Origin: Asticcacaulis taihuensis
Lineage (GTDB): Bacteria > Pseudomonadota > Alphaproteobacteria > Caulobacterales > Caulobacteraceae
DNA: 64,000 nt
Assembly (NCBI RefSeq): GCF_900100255.1
Contig: NZ_FMTS01000001.1
Coordinates: 434,001-498,000, forward strand
Direction: 5' to 3'
Shown: in pieces, positions 45,156-52,621 of the stretch
How the letters are laid out: each line of letters opens with the position of its first letter
How positions within the stretch are numbered: the stretch's first letter is position 1
Position numbers and translations under genes: made by a program
Notes under the pieces: generated by a model
Database searches by the model: none
What the model was told of the DNA's origin: nothing
The model's input: the letters and a program-made list of their open reading frames with translations, nothing else

Positions 45156-45441
45156 CTGTCACTCATCGGGGCGTTTGCCAGGTCGGGCGACACCTTTACC
45201 GGCACGGTCCCTCGATTTCACGGTCAAGGGGGAACGGGCTGTCGCCGAACGCCCTCTCTTGCTCCCGCCCGCCGGGTCTATCCGGACGATGCCAACGTCG
45301 GGGTTCGCCTCACCGCTGCGGCAATCCTGTGAATGGGTTTCGGTCGCGCGCGACGATCCGTCCCCGACAAACCCGATCTTTACCCCTGCCCGCGATCCGG
45401 ATGCCTCGTATCTCCTGTGGTCCTGTCCGCGTGGACCCTGA
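45156..45441 (+). pseudogene. Decayed inverted copy of the DUF736 gene
   Basis: On the plus strand, facing away from the intact gene, one frame reads LSLIGAFARSGDTFTGTV and a later frame reads DDPSPTNPIF and YLLWSCPRGP before a stop, matching both ends of DUF736. Between them DNA such as GGGTCTATCCGGACGATGCC is still close to the intact gene. There is no good start codon and at least one frameshift. The remaining DNA between 44955 and 45550 holds no other gene I can support. Confidence 0.75.
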
Positions 45442-45516
45442 TGGACCAACAGTCAGGCCCTGCCTCAGCCGATGCGGGGCTTTGGCCCATACCCACCGCC
45501 CGTGGCGGTGACACAT

Positions 45517-45544
45517 AAAAAAAGGGACCGCCGTAGCGGTCCCT
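45517..45544 (-). terminator. Intrinsic terminator of parB
   Basis: GGGACCGC (45524-45531) pairs with GCGGTCCC (45536-45543) over loop CGTA; on the minus strand it is followed by seven T. It is 7 bases past the parB stop. Confidence 0.9.
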
Positions 45545-45550
45545 CCCCAT

Positions 45551-47572
45551 CTATGCCGCCGCCTGTGGCAAGGCGTCCGGATCAATCTCTATTTCAGATG
45601 CCGGACTATCGGGCTCCGTCATGTCCGGGGTGGCCGGTTTGGTGCGCAGCGCCACCGGCAACCATTTGCTGGTGGCCAACAGGTCCGCCGCCATGGCCGC
45701 CATCTCCGGCTTTTTCAGGCTGGCGATGCGACTGGCCGCCTCATCACCCACCGCCTCCCTAACCGTCTCCTCGATCTGGGCCTTGGTGATCCGGCCCAGA
45801 TAGGTGCCGACCGTGGGCCGCCAATGCTCCGTCATATCGAGGGTGAGACAGGTGGCCAGACGGTCTGCGGGCAAACGGTTCGCACCGGATTGCTGGTGGG
45901 TGTGCTGGACGGCATCGACGGTCTGCGCCACGCAGTGGGCCAGCAGCGCCCCAAGTGTTTCCGGCTCCATCGCCCAGATGTACTCCCAGAGATCGGCGGG
46001 CTCATCCGGCATCTGCGAATGCCATGCGTCGTGGCGGGCCTGCACCGCATCGATCACCGCCGTGTCGCCGCCGTCATCGATGAAGTGGGTAAAGCCGGGC
46101 GACGTGGCGGAAATCGTCAGGCACCCGCCATAGGACCGGCGGTAAAAGACCGTCAGCACAAGGGTGTGCGCCAGAAGACGGGTGGTCAGTTCGGGTTGCT
46201 CGCCCAAAGCCAGACGCAGGGCATAGGTCTTGTGGGCAGTCAGTTCCCGGACCAAACTGTCCGGTAGCGGACGGGACGGCTCCGGGTCTTCCGCCCCCTC
46301 GCCGTCCTGATCATCGCGGAAGTCGCCGCCGTCACCGCCCTCAGCGGCGGATTCGTCGTCGTCGCCCGTTTCCGGCTCGGGGTCGGGCGTCAGGTCTTCG
46401 AGACGAATAAAGCCGCGCTCGAACTTGGGCTGGCCGTGATAGTCCAGGCTGACGATCACGCCGCCGCGCGCGATGTCGTCGGGATCGTAGGCTGAGGTCA
46501 GGGCTTCAATCCGGGCGATTTCGGCTTCGAGTTCGGTCATGCGTGTATCAACGTCATCGGGGATTTCGTCCGCCTCCGCGTAGTCCTCAGACAGGGCCAG
46601 CAGCGCGTCCTGTGCAGTTTGCAGAACCTCGGCGTCTTCCGCCGACAAAGCTACCTGCTTGGTGTAGACGCGACGATGGCCGTGGCCATGCGGGAAATCG
46701 ATATAGGCATCCGCCCATTTCCAGCCTTCGGCATTCTGAACGCCGAGCACAATGGCAGTCAGCCGGTCCAGCGTCATCTGGTTCAGCTTCTCCGGATCAT
46801 CGAAATAGCCTTCCCCGGCATCGGTGAACAGGTCGCGGTCGATGTGACCGCCCGCCGCTTCGTACGCTTCGATCCCGACGAACTTGGCCCGGCGATCATT
46901 GGACCCCACCCGACCTTCGGACACAGCGCGGCGGATTTGATACGGGTCCCGCTGGTAGGCTGGGAGCCGATCGAAGACGGCTTCCTGCCGCTGGTGATCC
47001 TCGGTGACGCAGAAGGCCATCAACTGGCCCAAGGTCAGGCTATCGTCACGATAGGCCTGCATCAACCGGGGAGACGCCGCGCCAAGACGGAGGCGCTGCT
47101 GCACGGTCTTGGCGCTGACGCCGAAACGGGCGGCAATGTCCTCGACGCCCATCCCCCGCTCGACATTGAGCGCGCGAAACGCGTCGAACTGGTCGGCCGG
47201 GTGCATGTCTTCGCGGGTGACGTTTTCATCAAGGCTGATTTCCTGCGGGTCGTTGACGGTGTCGATGACACAGGGGATCGGCTCGGCATCGGTGATTTCG
47301 CCACGCGCGACGCGGAGCAACTGGGCCAGCCGACGCCCCTCCCCGATGGTGACGAAGAACTTGCCGGTCGGCGTGTTTGCGCCATCGACTTCCGGCTCGA
47401 CCACGAGGTTTTGCAGGATGCCCTTGGCGGCGATACTGGCCGCCTTGGCTTCGATGGCGGCGGGGCTATGCGGGGTTTTCCGGGCGTTCCGGGGGGATTT
47501 GAGCAACTGGCTCAGGGGGATCAGGGTGTGCTGACCGGCGATCAGGGCGGCGGTAGAAACATGTTTGGTCAT
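45551..47572 (-). CDS. parB: Large ParB/RepB/Spo0J-family protein
   Basis: A 673-residue protein, about twice a normal ParB. N-terminal ParB nuclease-like domain (LIPLSQLLKSPRNARKTP, then TIGEGRRLAQLLRVA and LDENVTREDMHPADQFDAF), then an HTH (VEDIAARFGVSAKTVQQRLRLG). An acidic linker (~residues 385-440) leads to a long C-terminal region without recognised domain. No parA is visible. Such long ParBs are typical of conjugative elements and may regulate or segregate the element. Leader at 47589-47647 matches that of the DUF932 gene. Confidence 0.9.
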   Translation of the reverse strand: MTKHVSTAALIAGQHTLIPLSQLLKSPRNARKTPHSPAAIEAKAASIAAKGILQNLVVEPEVDGANTPTGKFFVTIGEGRRLAQLLRVARGEITDAEPIPCVIDTVNDPQEISLDENVTREDMHPADQFDAFRALNVERGMGVEDIAARFGVSAKTVQQRLRLGAASPRLMQAYRDDSLTLGQLMAFCVTEDHQRQEAVFDRLPAYQRDPYQIRRAVSEGRVGSNDRRAKFVGIEAYEAAGGHIDRDLFTDAGEGYFDDPEKLNQMTLDRLTAIVLGVQNAEGWKWADAYIDFPHGHGHRRVYTKQVALSAEDAEVLQTAQDALLALSEDYAEADEIPDDVDTRMTELEAEIARIEALTSAYDPDDIARGGVIVSLDYHGQPKFERGFIRLEDLTPDPEPETGDDDESAAEGGDGGDFRDDQDGEGAEDPEPSRPLPDSLVRELTAHKTYALRLALGEQPELTTRLLAHTLVLTVFYRRSYGGCLTISATSPGFTHFIDDGGDTAVIDAVQARHDAWHSQMPDEPADLWEYIWAMEPETLGALLAHCVAQTVDAVQHTHQQSGANRLPADRLATCLTLDMTEHWRPTVGTYLGRITKAQIEETVREAVGDEAASRIASLKKPEMAAMAADLLATSKWLPVALRTKPATPDMTEPDSPASEIEIDPDALPQAAA

Positions 47573-47588
47573 GGTCTTAGCTCCTTAG

Positions 47589-47647
47589 TGGGCTTGGGTT
47601 ACAGCGCACAAAACGCGCTGCAACCCTGGCCCTCGCCGAGAGCGGGG
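47589..47647 (-). promoter_or_regulatory. Hairpin leader element, copy B (before parB)
   Basis: Stem GGGTTACAGCGC (47596-47607) with GCGCTGCAACCC (47615-47626); one position is a G-U pair on the minus strand; 7-base loop, then the conserved CTCGCCGAGAGCGGG block. It abuts the AGGAG ribosome site of parB. Upstream, to 47938, I see only GC-rich intergenic DNA with a small hairpin at 47790-47806. Confidence 0.65.
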
Positions 47648-47938
47648 GGTAGCAAGGGCAAGGGCGGCGCAGCGGAGGGGGATCGCCCGGCCTGCACGCG
47701 CCCTCGCCCTCTCAATAATCGTCGTCCTGTACCGCGGAAGGCTGGGGACACCGCCGCGCCGGTCCGCAGGATGCACCCTTGCGTGCGCGAGGGGGCCGCG
47801 CCCCCTTAGCGGATGACGTCGCGCCGGGATTCGAGGGCCTGCGGCCAGCGACCGGGCAGTCCCAACAATCGCTTGACGGAAATCGAATTGCTTGGTGAAA
47901 TCGCTTCCAGTGCTCTTTACGCGAAGGAACGGACGGCC

Positions 47939-48271
47939 ATGGGCCAGCGAACGCCTCCGAAAGACAGGGATACGCCATCAGCCACCGCTTTTGACGTTGG
48001 TGCCGCGACGGACGCCTTATTCGCCGAGATCCTGCAAAAAGCCAATAATCCGCTTTTGACCACCAGTCTGGCGCTTCTGCGGGAGGAGACCCTGGCGACG
48101 CGCCCCTATGAAGCGGATCTGTTGCCCGACCGTGAAGCCGAATATCAACGACTGCTCGCCTGCTGGCGCCAGCGCGACAAGCGCGGTCTGCAACGCGAAC
48201 TGACCGCTTATCTGCAACGGCGTTACGACATCGCGGCCCAGGTCGCCGCGCGTATGGATCGGCTCAACTGA
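47939..48271 (+). CDS. FCD-like C-terminal fragment of a GntR regulator
   Basis: From the ATG at 47939, 110 residues (an upstream ATG at 47813 would add 42 poorly conserved residues). The sequence LFAEILQKANNPLLTTSLALLREE and the following helices resemble the last part of the FCD effector domain of GntR regulators. No winged helix is present, so it cannot bind DNA in the usual way. It is either a remnant or a stand-alone effector-domain protein. A complete GntR-like gene follows 160 bases downstream. Confidence 0.55.
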   Translation: MGQRTPPKDRDTPSATAFDVGAATDALFAEILQKANNPLLTTSLALLREETLATRPYEADLLPDREAEYQRLLACWRQRDKRGLQRELTAYLQRRYDIAAQVAARMDRLN

Positions 48272-48432
48272 TCCGGTCCCGGACGGTCTTGCAATGACTG
48301 ATATTGATCGCATCACTTGCATTTCCCAAATCATGGCTCTAGTATAGCGCGATTAAATCCTCTCCAAAAAAAGAACGGCTGGGCTGAATCAGGGGCATTA
48401 CACCCTGCGGTCTGTCGTCTGTAAGGGACCAC

Positions 48433-49041
48433 ATGGGGAAGCCGTCTCGCATCGAACGCATCTACAGCGACCTAAAGGAGGTCCTGTTTTCCGGTCCGGT
48501 CCGTCCGAGCCAGCGCATCGATGTGGATGCCCTGGCTGAGCACTATCATGTCAGCACGATGCCGATCCGCCTGTTGTTGAATCGCATGGTCGGCGCGGGC
48601 GTGCTCGACGTCGTCCCCCACGAGGGCTATGTGATACCGGGTGCCACGGAGCGTCGCATCCGGGATGTGCATCGCTGGAATCAGAAAATCCTGATGCTGG
48701 CGCTGGAAACGGCGATGGACGATGACGTGCCGGCCGAGTTTCCGGAGTTGAGCCTCGACGCAGAAGACGTGGTTGCTGAAACCGAAGCGCTATTCCTGGC
48801 GATCGCCGATTTCAGCGACACTGGTGAGACTCGCCGGGCGATCTCCAATGTGAACGACCGCCTCCGGCCTATCCGGCGTCTGGACACCGGCGACCTGATC
48901 GACGTCGCCTCGGAAATCAAAGCCTTTCGAGAGGCCTGGCAGTCGCGCGACCTCCACACCTTGCACCGTCTCGTCTGGCAGTATCATGACCGACGGTTGG
49001 CCTTGGTCCCGCATTTTGTGGCCCTCGCCTATAGCCAATAG
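48433..49041 (+). CDS. GntR/FadR-type transcriptional regulator
   Basis: A 202-residue protein with an N-terminal winged helix of GntR type (SRIERIYSDLKEVLFSGPVRPSQRIDVDALAEHYHVSTMPIRLLLNRMVGAGVLDVVPHEGYVIPG-like pattern across residues 4-70) and an all-helical FCD-like C-terminus. Ligand and target unknown. It is the nearest plus-strand regulator to the lasso region, but several unrelated genes lie between. Confidence 0.8.
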   Translation: MGKPSRIERIYSDLKEVLFSGPVRPSQRIDVDALAEHYHVSTMPIRLLLNRMVGAGVLDVVPHEGYVIPGATERRIRDVHRWNQKILMLALETAMDDDVPAEFPELSLDAEDVVAETEALFLAIADFSDTGETRRAISNVNDRLRPIRRLDTGDLIDVASEIKAFREAWQSRDLHTLHRLVWQYHDRRLALVPHFVALAYSQ

Positions 49042-49065
49042 TATCGGCTCGGCCGTGAGCGGTCC

Positions 49066-49701
49066 TTATGCTTGTGCACCGAGACTGCGCAAATAAGCGC
49101 AGACCATATCCGACAGCGCGTCAGCCTGTGCGCTGATTTCCGCTTCAGCGCGGGGGACCTCGGAAAACTCTCTGCCGATTGCACTCATAGTCGTGTTGAT
49201 CATACCGGCGACGCGATCGCGGTCGGCAGCGGTCAGGTCTGGCAGGATTTCAGCTATGAACCGTTCGAACAGCGGCTCCCCCGCCCCGCGAACCGCCTGG
49301 GCTTCCGGCGCATCCCTGTAGAGAGGCGCGGCGTCAGCGAGCGCGCCGCGTACCGCGGCTTCATCGCATTCCGACTGGATGAAAGCGCGCACTAGCGCCC
49401 GAAGACGTTCAAAAGGCGCCAATGCGTTGTCCCCCAACATGTCGCTCAATAAACCCGTGGTTTGTTGCCACTCCTCGCTCTGCAGGCGGAACAGGATCGC
49501 GGCCTTGTTTGGGAAATATTGATATAGCGATCCCACGCTCACCCCGGCCCGTTCGGCAACGCGCGCGGTGGTAAAGCGGGCCGCGCCTTCCTGCGCCAAA
49601 ACCTGAACAGCCGCCTGCAGGATGGCCGAAACCAGCTCGTTCGACCGGGCTTGTTTGGGCTGTTTTCGTGAGGAAATTCTGCGACTTGCCGGTTCTGTCA
49701 T
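49066..49701 (-). CDS. TetR family transcriptional regulator
   Basis: The ATG at 49701 gives 211 residues. HTH: FTTARVAERAGVSVGSLYQYFPNKAAILF, a textbook TetR motif, then a TetR_C-type ligand domain. Divergent from the methyltransferase gene, with a 13-bp palindrome in between, so it probably represses that gene and itself. Confidence 0.9.
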   Translation of the reverse strand: MTEPASRRISSRKQPKQARSNELVSAILQAAVQVLAQEGAARFTTARVAERAGVSVGSLYQYFPNKAAILFRLQSEEWQQTTGLLSDMLGDNALAPFERLRALVRAFIQSECDEAAVRGALADAAPLYRDAPEAQAVRGAGEPLFERFIAEILPDLTAADRDRVAGMINTTMSAIGREFSEVPRAEAEISAQADALSDMVCAYLRSLGAQA

Positions 49702-49733
49702 TGGCGGGCTCCGCAATGCGATTAGCGAATGCG

Positions 49734-49746
49734 ACGAATTATTCGT
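49734..49746. promoter_or_regulatory. Palindromic TetR operator candidate
   Basis: ACGAAT-T-ATTCGT is a perfect palindrome in the 86-base divergent gap between the TetR gene and the methyltransferase gene. Confidence 0.6.
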
Positions 49747-49787
49747 ATTTTCACTCCAACGCAAGTCCCTACTCGATGGAGCTATTT

Positions 49788-50444
49788 ATGAGTACTTTAA
49801 ACCAATCCCCCCTCGCCCCCCTCCTCGACACACTGTTCGCGGAGGCAGAAGCCGCCACCAGCCCTGCCCTGGCGCAGCTGCCACGCACGGAACGAGAGCG
49901 GCTGATGCAGAGCAAAACGGAATATCGCGATTTTTATGGCCTTTTGAAAGACCTGTGGTTGCCCGTATCGCGGCAGACGGGCGATCTGCTGTATATCCTG
50001 ACGCGCGGCACCGCCGCCCGCCACATTGTGGAGTTCGGCACCTCGTTCGGCATTTCCACCCTGTATCTGGCCGCCGGACTACGTGACAATGGCGGCGGTC
50101 GGGTGATCAGCAGTGAGTTCGAGCCGCAGAAAGTCGCCCGTGCGCGTCGCAACATGATGGATGGCGGCGTTTCGGATCTTGTCGAAATCCGGGAAGGCGA
50201 CGCCCTGGAAACCCTAAAGGACAACCTGCCGGACAGCATCGACTTGCTCGTACTTGACGGCGCCAAGTCGCTGTACACCGAGATCCTGGCTTTGGTTGAA
50301 CCGCGTCTCCGTCCGGGCGCCCTCATCCTGGCGGACGATGCGGACTTTTGTCCGGAATACCTCGCCCGCGTGCGTGCCCCGAAAGGCGGCTACATGTCGG
50401 TGTCCCTGTCGCAGGATATCGAGCTGTCCATGCGCGTCGCCTGA
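49788..50444 (+). CDS. Class I SAM-dependent O-methyltransferase
   Basis: The ATG at 49788 gives 218 residues. Family motifs: VEFGTSFGISTLYLAAGLRDNGGGRVISSEFEP (SAM site) and IDLLVLDGAKSLY (metal/substrate region), as in caffeoyl-CoA/catechol O-methyltransferase-like proteins. Substrate unknown. It is controlled probably by the divergent TetR gene and shares a strand with the broken epimerase gene 59 bases on. Confidence 0.85.
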   Translation: MSTLNQSPLAPLLDTLFAEAEAATSPALAQLPRTERERLMQSKTEYRDFYGLLKDLWLPVSRQTGDLLYILTRGTAARHIVEFGTSFGISTLYLAAGLRDNGGGRVISSEFEPQKVARARRNMMDGGVSDLVEIREGDALETLKDNLPDSIDLLVLDGAKSLYTEILALVEPRLRPGALILADDADFCPEYLARVRAPKGGYMSVSLSQDIELSMRVA

Positions 50445-50503
50445 CACCCTTCTCTCTCACTTCTCATGCAGCCGCAACTGGCTGTCTAATCTGGAGACTT
50501 TCC

Positions 50504-51370
50504 ATGCATATCTTTGTAACAGGCGCGACCGGCTGGGTCGGCTCCGCCATCGTCGCCGAATTGGTCGGCGCCGGTCATTCTGTCAGCGGCTTGGTCCGCA
50601 CGACCGACAAGGCGCCGTCACTGAGTGCTGCCGGCGCCCAGGTCATCCTGGGATCGGTCGATAACCACGGGACTTTGCGGGAATCGGTCCGCGCCGCGGA
50701 TGCCGTCATTCATACCGCCTTCAACCACGACTTTTCCAAATTTCACGACGGCATCGCCCAGGACTAGCGTACGATTGAGATCATAGGCGAAGCCCTCGCG
50801 GGCACGGACAAGCCGCTGCTGGTGACGTCCGGCCTGGCCGGTTTGCCCCGAGGCGCGGTGGAAACCGATCTGCCAAATTCCGCCGTCCCGCGGCAGTCGG
50901 AGCCGTCGGCCCGCCGCTTGGCCGAGGCCGGCATCCGCGCCGCGACTGTGCGACTTGCGCCCTCGGTTCACGGCATCGGCGACTGGGGCTTTGTGCCGAT
51001 GCTCATCCGCATGGCACGGGAAACGGGTGTGTCTGCCTACCCGGCCGATCATGACAATGCCTGGTCCGGGGTACATCGGCTGGACGCCGCCCGCCTCTAT
51101 CGCCTGGCGTTGGAGACCGGGGTCACGGAACCGGTTTATCATGCCGTGGCCGATGAGGCGGTCCCGTTCAAAGACATCGCGTATCTAATTGGCAAGCATC
51201 TTGACCTGCCGGTCGAACCCAGAGACCGCGCGCACTTCGGCTGGTTCGCCAATTTTGCCTTCGCAAGTATGGCGGCCTCCAGCGTCTTCACGCGCTTCGC
51301 TCTGGGATGGACACCGAAGGAACCCGGTCTTCTGTCAGATCTCGATCGGCCTGAATACTACCGACAGTAA
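50504..51370 (+). pseudogene. NAD-dependent epimerase/dehydratase, interrupted by an in-frame TAG
   Basis: Begins MHIFVTGATGWVGSAIVAEL, a classic extended-SDR NAD site. At codon 88 (50765-50767) a TAG follows HDGIAQD; the same frame then continues with 200 codons of good SDR sequence (LLVTSGLAGLP, RLAPSVHGIGDWGFVPMLI, WSGVHRLDAARLYRLALE) to 51370. No frameshift or other damage is seen, so this is a recent nonsense mutation, a sequencing error or a read-through case. The conserved Tyr-x3-Lys of active SDRs is also not evident. Confidence 0.85.
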
Positions 51371-51411
51371 CCTGAGCCAGGTCGGCAACAAGGACAGAAT
51401 TGATAATCGCT

Positions 51412-51440
51412 TGATCAGTAAATGATCAGTTTGGGATCAT
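51412..51440. promoter_or_regulatory. Three GATC-centred repeats at 11-base spacing before the lasso precursors
   Basis: TGATCAGTAAA, TGATCAGTTTG and GGATCATTTT start at 51412, 51423 and 51434; GATC cores are exactly 11 bases apart, i.e. on one face of the helix. The spacing suggests protein binding. The promoter for the lasso operon should lie in or near here. Confidence 0.4.
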
Positions 51441-51465
51441 TTTCGCGCAGGCTTACCGTCGGAAG

Positions 51466-51488
51466 GCCATGACTTTTCATGGCTTTTT
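51466..51488 (+). terminator. Intrinsic terminator or attenuator just before lasso precursor 1
   Basis: GCCATGA (51466-51472), loop CTTT, TCATGGC (51477-51483), then five T (51484-51488). The ribosome site AAGGAG (51501-51506) starts only 12 bases later, leaving no room for a promoter between. It therefore lies either in the 5' leader of the lasso mRNA or ends upstream transcription with a promoter overlapping it. Confidence 0.7.
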
Positions 51489-51512
51489 CCCTGATAGGCA
51501 AAGGAGCCTGCT

Positions 51513-51653
51513 ATGACCAAGAACCAGCATAAGGCCGAAGACCTGATCGATCTCGGCAATTCCACTGTCGAAACCCGTGGCTCGGTGCCGGGCAAGACGC
51601 CCGACAACATCCAGCCGCTGCAATACCCGGCGTTCGGTCTGTCGGCCGACTAA
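51513..51653 (+). CDS. Lasso peptide precursor 1
   Basis: A 46-residue peptide too short for usual gene callers, with AAGGAG 6 bases upstream. The leader (22 residues) ends IDLGNSTVETR with Thr at -2, the residue required by lasso leader peptidases. The predicted core is 24 residues: ring GSVPGKTPD, where Gly1 would form an isopeptide bond to Asp9, then a tail containing QPLQY and ending GLSAD. This matches the astexin type (leader end ETR, Gly1, Asp9). Acidic C-terminus as in other isopeptidase-linked lasso peptides. Confidence 0.93.
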   Translation: MTKNQHKAEDLIDLGNSTVETRGSVPGKTPDNIQPLQYPAFGLSAD

Positions 51654-51661
51654 ACCCGCTT

Positions 51662-51691
51662 GCGGCATGCGCATCGCCGTGGGCATGCCGC
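51662..51691 (+). other. Hairpin between the two precursor genes
   Basis: GCGGCATGC (51662-51670) pairs perfectly with GCATGCCGC (51683-51691), 12-base loop. Only a short pyrimidine run follows, so it may stabilise or process the mRNA rather than terminate it. Confidence 0.6.
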
Positions 51692-51743
51692 TCGCCTTTC
51701 CCTTAAACCTGACGCCATAAACGTCAAAGCCTGGAGCATTCCC

Positions 51744-51884
51744 ATGCATAAGGTTATTCAAGATAGCGCGGCTTTCGTCGACCTCGGTTCCGCCACGGAC
51801 GCCACCAAGGGGTCCACGCCTGGAACCCGTCCGGACGGTACGCAGCCGCTGCAATACTTCATGGACGGCCTCGCCGCCGACTGA
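51744..51884 (+). CDS. Lasso peptide precursor 2
   Basis: A second 46-residue precursor, clearly a paralogue of the first. Leader ends VDLGSATDATK (Thr at -2). Predicted 24-residue core: ring GSTPGTRPD (Gly1 to Asp9) and tail with the same QPLQY motif, ending GLAAD. Ring positions 3, 6 and 7 and tail residues around the middle differ, so the two products should have different charges and perhaps different plugs. Gap to precursor 1 is 90 bases and to the B gene 62. Confidence 0.93.
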   Translation: MHKVIQDSAAFVDLGSATDATKGSTPGTRPDGTQPLQYFMDGLAAD

Positions 51885-51890
51885 TCGGTA

Positions 51891-51920
51891 ATGGCCCGAG
51901 CCTTGCGCCGGGCCATTTTT
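51891..51920 (+). terminator. Intrinsic terminator between precursor 2 and the B gene
   Basis: ATGGCCCG (51891-51898) pairs with CGGGCCAT (51909-51916), 10-base loop, followed by a T run to 51920. It would keep precursor mRNA in excess over B and C mRNA, a pattern described for other lasso operons. Confidence 0.8.
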
Positions 51921-51946
51921 CCCATTCCCAACCGAAGGGTTCGCAC

Positions 51947-52621
51947 ATGGCGTTAAGCCTGCGTCCGCAACTTCATTACTGCGTCGCAAATGGTCGCGTG
52001 GTCTTGCTCGACTTGGCCAAGGACCGATATTTTGCACTGCCCGACCCGCTAGATGAGGCCTTTCAGACCCTCACCGCGCGCGGTGGTTCTTTCGGAGACC
52101 ACACTACTGGTATTCGCAACCTCGTTGAGCAAGGCATTCTGACACAGAAATCCGACGTGACGGGGCCGCCGCACGCTCCGTCTCTTCCTCGCCCAGCGCA
52201 CAGTTTTGTTGACAGCCCACCCGCCGGATGGGTGAACCCCATTACTTTTCTCCAAGCGCTATTGGCGCAAAGACGTGCCAATGCGGACCATTCCGGCCTG
52301 ACGCTTCCACACTATGTGCGCCGCGTTAGCGACATGTTGGCGAAATCAGACGACGCACGGATTGAAGCGCCGTCAGCCCAAACCTTAGGGGCGCTGCGGG
52401 CATACCTTGCCACGCGCTGGCTGATCACTACACGAGACCAATGCTTATTGCAGTCGGCCACGCTATTCCAATTTCTGGCGCGTCGAGGGTGGCACCCGCG
52501 TTTTGTCGTTGCTGTGCGCATGGCGCCTTTCGCCGCACACGCCTGGGTCCAGTCCGGCGAAACGGTCTTGAACGATCGCCTCGATCATGTGCTCCCCTAC
52601 ACGCCGATATTGGTGCTGTGA
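51947..52621 (+). CDS. Lasso peptide leader peptidase B (B1-B2 fusion)
   Basis: A 224-residue protein. N-terminal PqqD-like leader-recognition domain (about 1-80; LRPQLHYCVANGRVVLLDLAKDRYFALP), then a transglutaminase-like Cys protease with triad Cys166 (CLLQSATLFQFL), His198 (HAWVQ) and Asp210 (LNDRLDH). It binds and removes the leader peptide. Its stop overlaps the C gene start by one base. Equivalent to astexin AtxB. Confidence 0.94.
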   Translation: MALSLRPQLHYCVANGRVVLLDLAKDRYFALPDPLDEAFQTLTARGGSFGDHTTGIRNLVEQGILTQKSDVTGPPHAPSLPRPAHSFVDSPPAGWVNPITFLQALLAQRRANADHSGLTLPHYVRRVSDMLAKSDDARIEAPSAQTLGALRAYLATRWLITTRDQCLLQSATLFQFLARRGWHPRFVVAVRMAPFAAHAWVQSGETVLNDRLDHVLPYTPILVL

